Made by a program: the position numbers and the translations under genes. From the NCBI GenBank assembly GCA_947428835.1, contig CANENE010000006.1:1-64000 (forward strand): a stretch of DNA of 64,000 nucleotides, in the 5' to 3' direction. The notes below the pieces were generated by a model. That model was not told where the DNA came from and made no database searches. It worked only from the letters and a program-made list of their open reading frames with translations. Source of the DNA: an uncultured bacterium. GTDB lineage: Bacteria; Cyanobacteriota; Vampirovibrionia; Gastranaerophilales; Gastranaerophilaceae. Of this stretch, positions 28,036-37,069 are shown piece by piece (positions within the stretch are counted from its first letter, which is position 1; every line of letters starts with the position of its first letter).

Positions 28036-28939
28036 AAAAATAGCATTTATAACCGCAGGTCATGAAAATATAGGCTCTACCAGGCAAAGGGTGTATAGAA
28101 TATCAAAAGAATTAATAAAAAGAGGCTATAGTGTTTCAATAAATGAAAATTTAAAGCAGGCTGATATTTTGATTTTTCAAAAAAGTGACTATAAGTTTTT
28201 AAAGAAAAATTTTTTTAAGTACTTATTTTCTAACAAATTTATAGTCTTTGATGTAGATGATATGTATGTTGGCAATTATTTGAAGCTGGTAAAATATTCT
28301 GATTTAGTAATTGCAGGATCTAAATATTTGGCGGATTTTTATAAACAATACAATCAAAATATATCAGTGTTGGATGATGCCCTTGATGTTACTGATGAAA
28401 ATATTGAATTGAAGAAAAACTTCAATTTGAAAAATCCTAAAATCGGTTGGTTTGGAACAACGAAAAATTTGCCGATAGTAGAAAATCTACATATAAATAA
28501 TTTGAAAACAATCACACGTGATGGAGACATTGAATGGAATAGAGAAACTGTTGATTATGATATTCAAAAGTTTGATTTAATGTGTATTCCACAGGAAAAA
28601 ACGCCTGTCGGTTTATCTAAAGGCAATTGCAGAATGCTAAAAGCACTTTATTTAGGTGTTGCTGTTCTTGCAAGTGATATCCCTCCATATATCGAACTTG
28701 CCGAATTAATTAACTATCCAAAAGAATTTATCGTAAAAGATGGTGAAGACTGGAATAAAAAAATAGAAAAAATAAAATCCGATGAAATTAAATTTGAATT
28801 TGATTTTGTGCAAGCTCGAAAGAAATTATTTGATATCTACAGTATATGTTCAAGAACTGATTTTTGGCTAAAAATAGTTGATGAGTCTTACAAAGAAAAA
28901 AATATTTCTCAACATATTAAAAAATTGCTTCATTTGTAA
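28019..28939 (+). CDS. Glycosyltransferase-like protein matching the N half of the 612-residue transferase
   Basis: 306 residues. The body (STRQRVYRISKELIKRGYSVSINENL, FQKSDYKFL, FIVFDVDDMY, KIGWFGTTKNL, GNCRMLKALYLGVAVLASDIPPY, NYPKEFIVKDGEDWNKKIEKIKS) matches the first half of the protein at 20091 nearly end to end. It lacks the C-terminal GT4 half, so it either works alone or with another transferase. ATG 28019 is used; a GTG three bases earlier is possible. The duplication sits one in each arm of the island. Confidence 0.82.
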   Translation: MFLENKKIAFITAGHENIGSTRQRVYRISKELIKRGYSVSINENLKQADILIFQKSDYKFLKKNFFKYLFSNKFIVFDVDDMYVGNYLKLVKYSDLVIAGSKYLADFYKQYNQNISVLDDALDVTDENIELKKNFNLKNPKIGWFGTTKNLPIVENLHINNLKTITRDGDIEWNRETVDYDIQKFDLMCIPQEKTPVGLSKGNCRMLKALYLGVAVLASDIPPYIELAELINYPKEFIVKDGEDWNKKIEKIKSDEIKFEFDFVQARKKLFDIYSICSRTDFWLKIVDESYKEKNISQHIKKLLHL

Positions 28940-28977
28940 AAACCTTTCTTCTTTTTTGTAAAGAAAAGGAGAAAATT

Positions 28978-29532
28978 ATGAATTATGTTGAACCAATCAG
29001 AAAAAAGAAAGATATTAAAAGCATTGAAAGTTATTTATCTAAGTCAAGCAAAAGAGACCGCCTGATTTTTGTTTTTGGAATTAATACAGGCCTTAGAATA
29101 TCTGATATTTTGGCGCTTGATGTATCAGATGTAAAAGAAAAAACATATATATCAATCAAAGAAAAGAAAACAGGAAAATATAAAAAAATTCCTTTAAATA
29201 ATAAACTAAGAAAACTAACAAAAGAATATTTAAAAGATTATTCGTTAATTAAATCAAACACTCCTTTGTTTCTTGGAGAAAAAGGCAAAAGACTGCATCG
29301 CTCTATAGTTTATAGATTTTTAAATGAAGCGGCGCAGGTTCTTAAATTAAATATTGGTGCAGTGGGGACTCATACAATGAGAAAAACTTTTGGCTATCAT
29401 CACTATAAGCAATTTAACAATATTGCTTTATTGCAAAACATACTAAATCACAGCTCGCCTTCCATCACTTTAAGATATATTGGAATATCCCAGGATGAAA
29501 TTGATTATTCTTATTCTAATTTTGAATTATAG
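28978..29532 (+). CDS. Small tyrosine recombinase (integrase family), catalytic domain only
   Basis: 184 residues, about half of a normal integrase: the core-binding N-terminal domain is essentially absent. All catalytic residues are present: R in GINTGLRISDIL (about 41), K in KKTGKYKK (about 66), HTMR (about 136-139), H in LNHSSPSIT (about 160), and Y in LRYIGIS (about 170). AAAGGAGAAAATT ribosome site. Last gene of the rightward glycan arm, 38 bases after the previous gene. A minimal invertase of this type could act on the 25924-26051 repeats; that link is inference. It may also be an integrase relic. Confidence 0.88.
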   Translation: MNYVEPIRKKKDIKSIESYLSKSSKRDRLIFVFGINTGLRISDILALDVSDVKEKTYISIKEKKTGKYKKIPLNNKLRKLTKEYLKDYSLIKSNTPLFLGEKGKRLHRSIVYRFLNEAAQVLKLNIGAVGTHTMRKTFGYHHYKQFNNIALLQNILNHSSPSITLRYIGISQDEIDYSYSNFEL

Positions 29533-29539
29533 GGTTAAC

Positions 29540-30559
29540 CTAAATTCCATAAAATTCTCTATACCATTGAACGAAATTATGAACACCAACTTCGACATCA
29601 ATTTGAGGTTTAAAGTCAAAAGTTTCATATAAATCCGAATTATCTGCTTCTGATTTTACAACTTCGCCCGGTTGAATAGGCATAAAATTAATAATTGCTT
29701 TTTTGCCGATTTCTTTTTCCATAAGTTCAATATAGCGCATAAGTTCGACAGGGTGCGAATTTCCTATATTATAAATTTTAAAAGGTGCAACGCCGCTTCT
29801 GGATGGATCGGGAACCGCTGCATTTCTATCCCAATCAGGGTCAGGCGTTGGAACATCTCCAAGCAGAACCTTGCAAACACCTTGCGCTATATCTTCAACA
29901 TAAGTAAAATCTCTTATCATTTTGCCGTTATTAAAGACATTAATCGGTTTTCCTTCAATAATATTTTTAACAAAGATAAACAAAGCCATATCGGGTCTGC
30001 CCCAAGGGCCATAAGCATTAAAAAATCTTAAGCCTGTTGTCGGTATTTTAAATAAATGTGCATAAGAGTGGGCTATAACTTCATTTGCCTTTTTTGTTGC
30101 GGCATAAAGGCTCAATTGATGATTGCATCCATCTGTTTCATCCCAGGGCATTTTATTGTTTGCTCCATAAACAGAAGCAGTTGAAGCAAATACGAAATGT
30201 TCAACCTCGTTGTTTCTGCATTGTTCTTCGAGGTTTACAAAGCCGATTAAATTAGAATCAACATAGGCATAAGGATTTTCGAAGCTATAGCGGACCCCTG
30301 CCTGTGCTGCTAAATTTAAGACCCTTTTGGGTTTGTGCTGACTAAAAACACGCCCCAAATTTTCTCTATCAATTAAATCAATTCTTTCTTCAATGAAATT
30401 ATCAAATTTATGAAGGTTTTTAAGACGGGCTTCTTTTAAATTAACGTCATAATAATCATTGACGTTATCTATTCCGATAACCGTATGGCCATCTTTTAGA
30501 AGTTTTAGGGCAACAAAATGCCCGATAAAACCTGCTGTTCCTGTGACAAGTAATTTCAT
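29540..30559 (-). CDS. NAD-dependent sugar epimerase, UDP-glucuronate 4-epimerase type
   Basis: 339 residues, extended short-chain dehydrogenase: TGTAGFIGHFVALKLL (about 6-21), IGIDNVNDYYDVNLKEARL (the signature of UDP-glucuronate epimerases, about 29-48), FASTASVYG and the YAATK catalytic pair (about 125-157), then GLRFFNAYGPWGRPDMA. Converts UDP-glucuronate to UDP-galacturonate, most likely using product from the dehydrogenase gene beside it (one base apart). Confidence 0.92.
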   Translation of the reverse strand: MKLLVTGTAGFIGHFVALKLLKDGHTVIGIDNVNDYYDVNLKEARLKNLHKFDNFIEERIDLIDRENLGRVFSQHKPKRVLNLAAQAGVRYSFENPYAYVDSNLIGFVNLEEQCRNNEVEHFVFASTASVYGANNKMPWDETDGCNHQLSLYAATKKANEVIAHSYAHLFKIPTTGLRFFNAYGPWGRPDMALFIFVKNIIEGKPINVFNNGKMIRDFTYVEDIAQGVCKVLLGDVPTPDPDWDRNAAVPDPSRSGVAPFKIYNIGNSHPVELMRYIELMEKEIGKKAIINFMPIQPGEVVKSEADNSDLYETFDFKPQIDVEVGVHNFVQWYREFYGI

Positions 30560-31315
30560 TTATTTATCCTCTCCTCTAAAAGCTATATTTAAAGGCTGCA
30601 TTTCTTTTAAAAGATTGTGGATAGGAAGCCCTTCGGTCATTTTAGTGAGTGCATTAACGTCTTTCGGGAAACATTTTCCGCCATAGCCGAATTTGCCGTC
30701 GGGCCCCGGTACACTTGTGTGGGGAGCATTAATATAGCCGCTTAATAAAATACCTTCTTGTATTTTTCTATAATTTGCTTCCATTTTTTCGCAAAGATTA
30801 TAAATTCCGTTGAAGTAGGTAACTTTCAAAGCACCAAAGACATTATGGGCGTATTTTGTAAGCTCTGCTTCAAGGGAAGACATTGTGATAAATTTTTTGC
30901 CTGTGAATATTTTTTTAAGAAGCTCAACTTCTGCAGTAAAAATCATCGGCTGTGAACAAAAATCCTGATAAGCTGTTCTTTCTGTGAGAAATTCCGGCAT
31001 AAAGTGAACCTTGCGATTGCATTCTATTGATAATTTTTTGCTCGTTTCGGGAAGTATGGTTGTTCTTATAAAAATCGGCTTATCGGGCAGGTTGCAGATA
31101 ATTTCTTTTAAAAGAGTCAAATCCTGGCTGCCGTCTGCTTCTGTTGGTATATGAATGCTGATAAAAATAATATCAGAGCTGCTCAAATCATCATTATAGC
31201 CTTTATAAGGGTCACTTATTAAAAGATCAATATTTGGATTATGCTCTTCAATCCAACGTTTTAGTGCACCTCCGATAAAGCCGCATCCGACTATTCCAAC
31301 TTTAATATTACCCAT
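30560..31315 (-). CDS. Short UDP-glucose/GDP-mannose dehydrogenase-like protein
   Basis: About 251 residues from the ATG at 31315 (earlier in-frame ATG at 31327 is possible). Rossmann start VGIVGCGFIGGALKRW, VISIHIPTEADGSQDL-like segment (ISIHIPTEADG), the central helix domain with LTKYAHNVFGALKVTYFN, and catalytic cysteine in GYGGKCFPKD (about 215). The C-terminal UDP-binding domain of normal 400-450-residue enzymes is missing, so it is a naturally short form or has lost the domain. Next to the epimerase, suggesting UDP-glucuronate supply. Confidence 0.82.
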   Translation of the reverse strand: MGNIKVGIVGCGFIGGALKRWIEEHNPNIDLLISDPYKGYNDDLSSSDIIFISIHIPTEADGSQDLTLLKEIICNLPDKPIFIRTTILPETSKKLSIECNRKVHFMPEFLTERTAYQDFCSQPMIFTAEVELLKKIFTGKKFITMSSLEAELTKYAHNVFGALKVTYFNGIYNLCEKMEANYRKIQEGILLSGYINAPHTSVPGPDGKFGYGGKCFPKDVNALTKMTEGLPIHNLLKEMQPLNIAFRGEDK

Positions 31316-31319
31316 ATTT

Positions 31320-32546
31320 TTATTCATTCTCCCAATTTTCAATAACATAATTATAATATTCTAATAATTTTTGTGCAATCTTTTGCGGGCTTAGGTTTTC
31401 GGTTCTTTGATATGAAGCAAGCTCTACCCCCCCCTTGTCATCTTTAGATAGTTCCATAAGTTCAATAATTTTTTCTTTCAGGCTATTGCTATCACCTGCT
31501 TTGGCTAAAAATCCGCTGACTTTATCATCTATCAATTGCGAAAAATTGCCTTCGGTTCCAATTACGATTTTTTTAAGTCTCATTGCTTCAACGCAGGCGT
31601 TTGAAAAATTTTCGATTAAAGATGGCATCAAAACCCCATAAGAATTTTCAATTACAGGATATAGTTTTTCATGAGGGACAGAATTAAAATGCAAGATTCT
31701 GTTTAAATGTTTTTCGGCTTTTTGTTTAATAAAATCAACGTAATTTGGCTCACTTGGCAAATCAATTGTTTTTCCGATTAAAACCAAATAAAGGTTCGGA
31801 TATTTTTCAAAGATATCTTTGATACACAGCGCTATTTCTTTTGCACCTTTTAATCTTTTTATTGTTCCAAAAAACAACAGATATGGGTTATTTGAGGTCT
31901 TGTATTTAATTTCATCTAAAATTGATGTGTCAAATTCGATGTCCTCATTATCATAGGGGGATTCGATTATTTTTATTTCTTTTTTTTCATTCAAATCTTT
32001 TTTGATAATATCTGCAATGTGTTTTGAAGGCCCGAAGATAAATTTTTGGTTTTTGATTTGCTGCGTTTCAAAGGTGATTTCGTTTTCATTTATGGAATCA
32101 TAATATTTTTGAGAAACTTTTGCCCAGGAAGAAATTCTAAGACAGCAAGGTATATCTTTTAAAGGAGAACGGCCAAGACCAAGGCAGCTTGCATATTGGA
32201 CAATATCAATTTTTGCTTTTTTGTTTTCTTCTTTTATAAAATCAGGCAATGTTTTGGTACAAAAATAATTTAATTTTATTTCTCTTCTTTGAATACCTTT
32301 TAAAAAGCACCAAATAATTTTTTTAAAAAAAGTTTTTTTGAAGCCGCTGTTTGTATTTAGAAAATGAACATTAATACCTTTGAAATTGAAGTGTTTTTCA
32401 ATATCATCTTTAACAATTACATCTATGTCGTGGCCAAGGTTTTTTAGGGCAATTGTTATTTTATAAAGATAATTTGCAAGGCCTCCGTCAATAACTTTTA
32501 ATGTATTTGGATTAATATATTCGCTTGTAACAAATAATATTCTCAC
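31320..32546 (-). CDS. Family 4 glycosyltransferase
   Basis: 408 residues, GT-B fold: RILFVTSEYINP and DGGLANYLYKITIALKNLGHDIDVI at the start; YLLFFGTIKRLKGAKEIALCI and YLVLIGK in the second lobe; then HEKLYPVIENSYGVLMPSLIENFSNACVEAMRLKKIVIGTEG, the donor nucleotide site. Probably first gene of the leftward transferase-dehydrogenase-epimerase operon. No signal or membrane segment. Confidence 0.92.
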   Translation of the reverse strand: MRILFVTSEYINPNTLKVIDGGLANYLYKITIALKNLGHDIDVIVKDDIEKHFNFKGINVHFLNTNSGFKKTFFKKIIWCFLKGIQRREIKLNYFCTKTLPDFIKEENKKAKIDIVQYASCLGLGRSPLKDIPCCLRISSWAKVSQKYYDSINENEITFETQQIKNQKFIFGPSKHIADIIKKDLNEKKEIKIIESPYDNEDIEFDTSILDEIKYKTSNNPYLLFFGTIKRLKGAKEIALCIKDIFEKYPNLYLVLIGKTIDLPSEPNYVDFIKQKAEKHLNRILHFNSVPHEKLYPVIENSYGVLMPSLIENFSNACVEAMRLKKIVIGTEGNFSQLIDDKVSGFLAKAGDSNSLKEKIIELMELSKDDKGGVELASYQRTENLSPQKIAQKLLEYYNYVIENWENE

Positions 32547-32705
32547 TTTTATTTTCTTCCAAATAACTTATTTCATACCAATTTCTTCAAATTTTATGTT
32601 ATCATAAAAATTACATATAATGTAAACAATGATGATTTACTTGCTTATTTTTGTTATATATTTGAAAATAGAATAATATTTGAATTATTTTTTAAAGGAG
32701 GAGTT

Positions 32706-33122
32706 ATGATAGGATTTATCGGGAACATTATCGGATTTTTGTTTTTCTGCTTGATTGTTTATTTGATTATTTATAGCATAAAAACCCATCCGGAAAAATT
32801 CGAACTTGAAGAAGGCGAAGAAATTATTGAAATTAAAAAAGGAGATTATTGGGTGCCTGAATTTATGTGGAAGGAATCTCAAAACTCGGGCGAAATTGCT
32901 TTTACAAACAAAAGAATTATGTTTAAAGGGATGTTTATAAATTCTTCCGATAAAAATATAAGCATTCCATATAGTGAAATTGCTTCAATCAAAAAAGCTT
33001 TTGTAATGATGTTTCCTGTTGCTTTTATAGTGACTACAAAAGATAATCAAAACTATAAATTTGCAATTATGAAACGCGACAAATATATAAAGCTTATAAA
33101 TGATTTAGCACAAAGCAATTAG
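32706..33122 (+). CDS. Membrane-anchored PH/GRAM-like protein
   Basis: 138 residues: membrane segment at 3-25, then a bacterial PH-like domain (about 50-135) with GEIAFTNKRIMFKGMF, IPYSEIASIKKA, FIVTTKDNQNYKFAIM. This strand order is typical of the bPH or GRAM fold. AAAGGAGGAGTT ribosome site. Unknown role at the inner membrane face; ends at a strong terminator. Confidence 0.78.
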   Translation: MIGFIGNIIGFLFFCLIVYLIIYSIKTHPEKFELEEGEEIIEIKKGDYWVPEFMWKESQNSGEIAFTNKRIMFKGMFINSSDKNISIPYSEIASIKKAFVMMFPVAFIVTTKDNQNYKFAIMKRDKYIKLINDLAQSN

Positions 33123-33129
33123 TAAATTA

Positions 33130-33156
33130 AAAGAGCCTTATAAAAGGCTCTTTTTT
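33130..33156. terminator. Bidirectional Rho-independent terminator
   Basis: Perfect 10-bp stem AAAGAGCCTT / AAGGCTCTTT with loop ATAA, flanked by A and T runs. Lies between the convergent PH-like and MBL genes and can serve both. Confidence 0.92.
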
Positions 33157-33171
33157 AATACGATTAATAAT

Positions 33172-33918
33172 CTAAAATTCAAAAATATCGCCTGTGCAGA
33201 CTTCCTTTATTTCAAAATATCTTGAAAGAAATATCTTAGAATTCAAATCGCAGCAGTGGGCAGGATAAAGAGTTTTAATATTATCTTTTTGCAATTTATC
33301 AGTCAAAATAAAAAGCTCTTTTTGGTTTTTATTTAATAAATGCATTCCTCCAAAAACAGTTTGGATTTTATCGCAGTTTGTAATTTTTTTAGCGTATTTA
33401 ATTATATTAATAGTTCCCGAGTGGCTGCAGCCTGTGATAATTATAAGCCCTTTTGAAGTTTTATAAGCAAGGGCAGAATCATCAATATCATCTGAATTAT
33501 TATTTTCAATTTGCCCCAAAAAACACAAATCATCCGTTATCCAAAAAGGAAGTTTTGTTAATTTCAGATTAAATTTCTTTTCAAGTTCAGCTTTTGAAAT
33601 CGGACATCCGTATTGACTTTTATCTGTATCAATTTTTTCATCAAAAATATTTGGATGGGCGATCAAATTTATATTTTTATTAGCCTGCAGATATCTAAGA
33701 CCGCCTGTGTGGTCGTTGTGGCCATGGGAGAGGATAATATCGGTGATTTTGTTTGAATCAATATTAAGTTTTTCGGCATTTTTTATAAAAACATCTGAAT
33801 AACCGCAATCAAAAAGAAGCTTTTTATCCAAATGTTCAATATATAAGCTGAAAGCAGGTTCTGATAAAAGATAGTTATCAATTTTTGAATTATTATCAAC
33901 CAAAACAGTGATTTTCAT
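33172..33918 (-). CDS. Metallo-beta-lactamase-fold hydrolase
   Basis: 248 residues from the ATG at 33918 (ITVLVDNNSKIDN start; an earlier in-frame ATG lies at 33933). The zinc site is DIILSHGHNDHTGGL (HxHxDH, about 62-76), with GCSHSGTINIIKYA (about 165) and a final PAHCCD. This is the 7,8-dihydropterin-6-methyl-beta-ribofuranosylaminobenzene-phosphate synthase-like subgroup, whose natural substrate is mostly unknown. Cytoplasmic. Confidence 0.88.
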   Translation of the reverse strand: MKITVLVDNNSKIDNYLLSEPAFSLYIEHLDKKLLFDCGYSDVFIKNAEKLNIDSNKITDIILSHGHNDHTGGLRYLQANKNINLIAHPNIFDEKIDTDKSQYGCPISKAELEKKFNLKLTKLPFWITDDLCFLGQIENNNSDDIDDSALAYKTSKGLIIITGCSHSGTINIIKYAKKITNCDKIQTVFGGMHLLNKNQKELFILTDKLQKDNIKTLYPAHCCDLNSKIFLSRYFEIKEVCTGDIFEF

Positions 33919-33989
33919 AATTTTATTATACATAAAATTTTTTCAATATATAATTAATTAAAGATATGAATAAACTGTCAGAGGGAAAA

Positions 33990-34766
33990 ATGGTTTGTAA
34001 GAATTCCAAAAAAGAATCAAAGCAAAATAAGCAAATAGTAAGTGAAGTTAACAACGATTCTCAATCTGAACCTGCTGAAACAATTGAAGCAGCAACAGTG
34101 GCAACGACTGCAGCTGAAGTAATTGAAACAGCAGTTGAAAATGATGCCAAAGATGATATAGACGAAGAAAATAATAAAAATGAAGTCCATGATTCTTCCG
34201 ATGATGTAAAAGAAATTATTGAAGAAATTAAAGAACAAAAGGAACAAAAAGAAGAAAAAACCTGTGATGAAACTATAGAAAAACCTGCTGATGAGACCCA
34301 AAAAAAGACTTTAGATGAAGCAATTAAAGAAGCGGCGCAAGAAATTGCACAAGAGAAGGCGCAAAAACAGGCTATAGAAGAAGAAAAGCAAGATATTGAA
34401 ATTGTTGATGAACAAAATAGTGAAAATTATGAATTAATAAATGAAATTAAGAAGTATTATATCAAATATAAACCATATATTTGGGCTGTTGGAACAACTT
34501 TGGTTTTGGTTTTGATTGTTACATATTTTCTGTTTTTAAGTTATGCTCCAAATACAGATGCAGTTATCAGAAGCGAAGATATTACAACTGTTAGAAAAAC
34601 AATTTATCATAGCAGACGTGATTTTAGCGACAAAAATGACGACTGGGAAAATTTGGGTAAACCCAATAGAGATTTGCAATTAGATAGTTTTGACAAGCGC
34701 TTTAGCGAATTTATGGCAAAATATCTAAATAATGACGAAGTGAATTTTAAAACTCCAAAAAATTAA
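33990..34766 (+). CDS. Membrane protein with long acidic low-complexity N terminus
   Basis: 258 residues from ATG 33990, which has GAGGG four bases upstream; the ATG at 33966 has no such site. About 150 residues of Glu/Lys/Ala/Gln-rich sequence, probably disordered or coiled coil, then one membrane segment (about 172-192, YIWAVGTTLVLVLIVTYFLFL) and a short charged tail. No known domain. Could be a cytoplasmic tether or an envelope spacer. Confidence 0.72.
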   Translation: MVCKNSKKESKQNKQIVSEVNNDSQSEPAETIEAATVATTAAEVIETAVENDAKDDIDEENNKNEVHDSSDDVKEIIEEIKEQKEQKEEKTCDETIEKPADETQKKTLDEAIKEAAQEIAQEKAQKQAIEEEKQDIEIVDEQNSENYELINEIKKYYIKYKPYIWAVGTTLVLVLIVTYFLFLSYAPNTDAVIRSEDITTVRKTIYHSRRDFSDKNDDWENLGKPNRDLQLDSFDKRFSEFMAKYLNNDEVNFKTPKN

Positions 34767-34767
34767 A

Positions 34768-35895
34768 TTAATCTTTTAAGTCATTATACAAATTCATAAG
34801 TTCATTGAATTTTGTATTAAATTCATCTTCTTCAAATCCTTCGGAAGTTTGGCTAAAATCTTTGTAGCTTCTATCCGAAGTTATAAATTTCTTTAAATAT
34901 TGCCCGTCATTTGATTTTTCAATTATTTTGTTTAAGACTAATTCACGTTGAACAAGAGAATTTTCCGGGTCTCTTCTAACATCTTTGGTCAGATACTTCC
35001 AAACATATCCTTCGGTTGCCCAGGCATATATCTCTTCATTTATTGAATCTTCGGTATCAATATGAACACTTCTTCCTGCAATAAGAGCGGCGAGCGCTTC
35101 AACAGGCGCATTGATGTGTTTTGTATCTACATATATATGAAGAGTATCATCCATAAGCCAGCCTAAAGCATCAAAGTTTTTATATTTTTTGTCTACTTCT
35201 GTAAGCTTTTTAAATTCAACTACAACAGGTCTAAAATATGGGTTGTTTCCGCTTATGATATCATAAGGAAGGGCTAAAGGGCAGGTTTTTAATAAATCTA
35301 TTGCCTGATTAATCAGAGATAATTTATCTATATTGCCTGTTTTAGGGGTTTTTTGTTTTTTGGTATTTTTTGCTTTTTTTAATTCAGCTGCGTTTATTGT
35401 ATCTTCACCTTGTACAATTGCATTTTCTTCGGTTATAGCTTCATTTGTTATAACTTCATCTTGAGAATTTACAACAGAATCTCTTACGGCTGATTCCATC
35501 ATAGCAGTTTGCGAGATTTCTTCCTCTTGGTTTATTTGGCAGACATTATTGTGTAGCGAGCGTACAGCACTTGTGCTTTTGAAAGATTTCATTTTTGTTG
35601 AATTTTCATAGGCAAAGAAGTTTCTTTCGTTGGATTTTGAATATGCCTTGCAGCTCAAAACAGCAGTTAAGTTTTTTGTACAATCAGATTTTAGCCAGCA
35701 AATAGTGCTTTTATCCGAATAATTAAATCTTGCTCTATAATAGACATAGTTTTCAGTAGTTCTGATAGATGAATTATCTAAAAATACCTGTGCATCTTTG
35801 TTGTTTGATGCAACATCTTGCCATTGTGCTTCGCAAAATGCATTTTGAAAAATAAAACAAGCTCCGACAAGTATTATATATAATAACTTTTTCAT
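34768..35895 (-). CDS. Exported protein of unknown function, degenerate peptidase-like C half
   Basis: 375 residues with a signal peptide (1-21, ends AFC then EAQWQDVA). The N-terminal mature part (about 22-120) has four cysteines and the look of a surface-adhesion or DUF4198-type beta domain (QWQDVASNNKDAQVFLDNSSI). A linker follows, then a helical C-terminal part where PVEALAALIAGRSVH and NEEIYAWATEGYVWKYL recall metallopeptidase helices, but no HExxH is present. Convergent with the acidic membrane gene, one base apart. Confidence 0.72.
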   Translation of the reverse strand: MKKLLYIILVGACFIFQNAFCEAQWQDVASNNKDAQVFLDNSSIRTTENYVYYRARFNYSDKSTICWLKSDCTKNLTAVLSCKAYSKSNERNFFAYENSTKMKSFKSTSAVRSLHNNVCQINQEEEISQTAMMESAVRDSVVNSQDEVITNEAITEENAIVQGEDTINAAELKKAKNTKKQKTPKTGNIDKLSLINQAIDLLKTCPLALPYDIISGNNPYFRPVVVEFKKLTEVDKKYKNFDALGWLMDDTLHIYVDTKHINAPVEALAALIAGRSVHIDTEDSINEEIYAWATEGYVWKYLTKDVRRDPENSLVQRELVLNKIIEKSNDGQYLKKFITSDRSYKDFSQTSEGFEEDEFNTKFNELMNLYNDLKD

Positions 35896-36052
35896 TCTTT
35901 AAACCCCTAATTCCATATTTTGTATTTATTTTACTATAAAATGCCAATTTATTAAAATTGTTAAAATTTGCTTAACTTTTTTATGATTTTTGTCAATTAA
36001 GAGCTTGTTTGGGTTTTATTTATGAGAAATTATCTTAAGAAAAGCTGAACAA

Positions 36053-37069
36053 ATGAATGTAAATACGATTGCATTATATAATTTTAATCAAAATTTGAAA
36101 CAAACTTCCTATGGCAGAAATAATCTTAATTTTAGAGGCATTGATTTTTCTTATTCGGATTTAAATGTTATTAAATCTGAAAATATGGAAAAAGAAATAA
36201 AGCTGCAAATTGCTGCTAAAAAGCAATTTGAAAATCTGATAAATAAAAAAGGAAGATTAACAAAAGAAGAATTTGAAAATATAGGAAAATATAAAAAACA
36301 GATATTAAATTTGGCATATCAAAAAATTCAACGGGAAAATGAAATAACAGGTTGTATGCCGCCAAAAACCGCTTGCGATTTTGCCCTCGCCCTAAAGAAA
36401 TTTTTGGATGAAAATAATCCCGAAGGCTATAAAATTATATCTATAGGTACAAGTCCTGATATTATTGCAAATGCTATAAAATATTTAGGGGCGGATGTCG
36501 CTTATGTTCCTGTAAGCTCATTGAGACTTATATCTTCTAATAATTGCGTAAATAATACTATTAAAGATATAGAACATTATCCTAATTTAAAGAAAGTTTT
36601 AAAATATCTTGAAAAAAACGGCATAAATAAAGATATAGACAAAAAAGATGAAAAAATAGTTATAATGGATATAACCCATAAAGGAAAGACTTTGAAAAGA
36701 TTTGCAAATTTATTGAGCGATTATATGGGTATTGATTCTGATAAAATTTTGCAAATTGACCTTACAAAAACATTAAATAAAATAGATGCCGATAATCAAA
36801 AAGATTCAGATAAAAGTATTTTTGAAGATAAGGCGGTTTTTAATTATACGGTAGCAGAAGCAGACGGAAGAATAGGCAAGCTGTCTTCTACCCCTCATTT
36901 TGACATCTTAGATGACAGCAGAAATGATGAAAGTAAAGGCCATATCAAATCAGAAGGCAAAACAGATGAAGAGTTGTTTGAAGCGTTTGAAAATTATTTA
37001 AATCCTCTTGCAAGAGCATATAATATGCTTATTTATAATGAGATTGATAAAATGATTAAGTCATTATAA
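36053..37069 (+). CDS. Unknown protein with LNFRG motif and phosphoribosyltransferase-like strand pattern
   Basis: 338 residues. The N terminus carries LNFRG at about 25-29, as in other unknown genes here. The middle has YKIISIGTSPDIIANAIKYLGADVAYVPVSSLR (about 126-160) and later EKIVIMDITHKGKTLKRFANLL (about 200-222). The second segment resembles the PRPP loop of type I phosphoribosyltransferases (DDxxxTGxT) with D-I-T-H-K-G-K-T; this is a by-eye remote match. Four bases of its end overlap the convergent rubredoxin-type gene. Confidence 0.65.
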   Translation: MNVNTIALYNFNQNLKQTSYGRNNLNFRGIDFSYSDLNVIKSENMEKEIKLQIAAKKQFENLINKKGRLTKEEFENIGKYKKQILNLAYQKIQRENEITGCMPPKTACDFALALKKFLDENNPEGYKIISIGTSPDIIANAIKYLGADVAYVPVSSLRLISSNNCVNNTIKDIEHYPNLKKVLKYLEKNGINKDIDKKDEKIVIMDITHKGKTLKRFANLLSDYMGIDSDKILQIDLTKTLNKIDADNQKDSDKSIFEDKAVFNYTVAEADGRIGKLSSTPHFDILDDSRNDESKGHIKSEGKTDEELFEAFENYLNPLARAYNMLIYNEIDKMIKSL

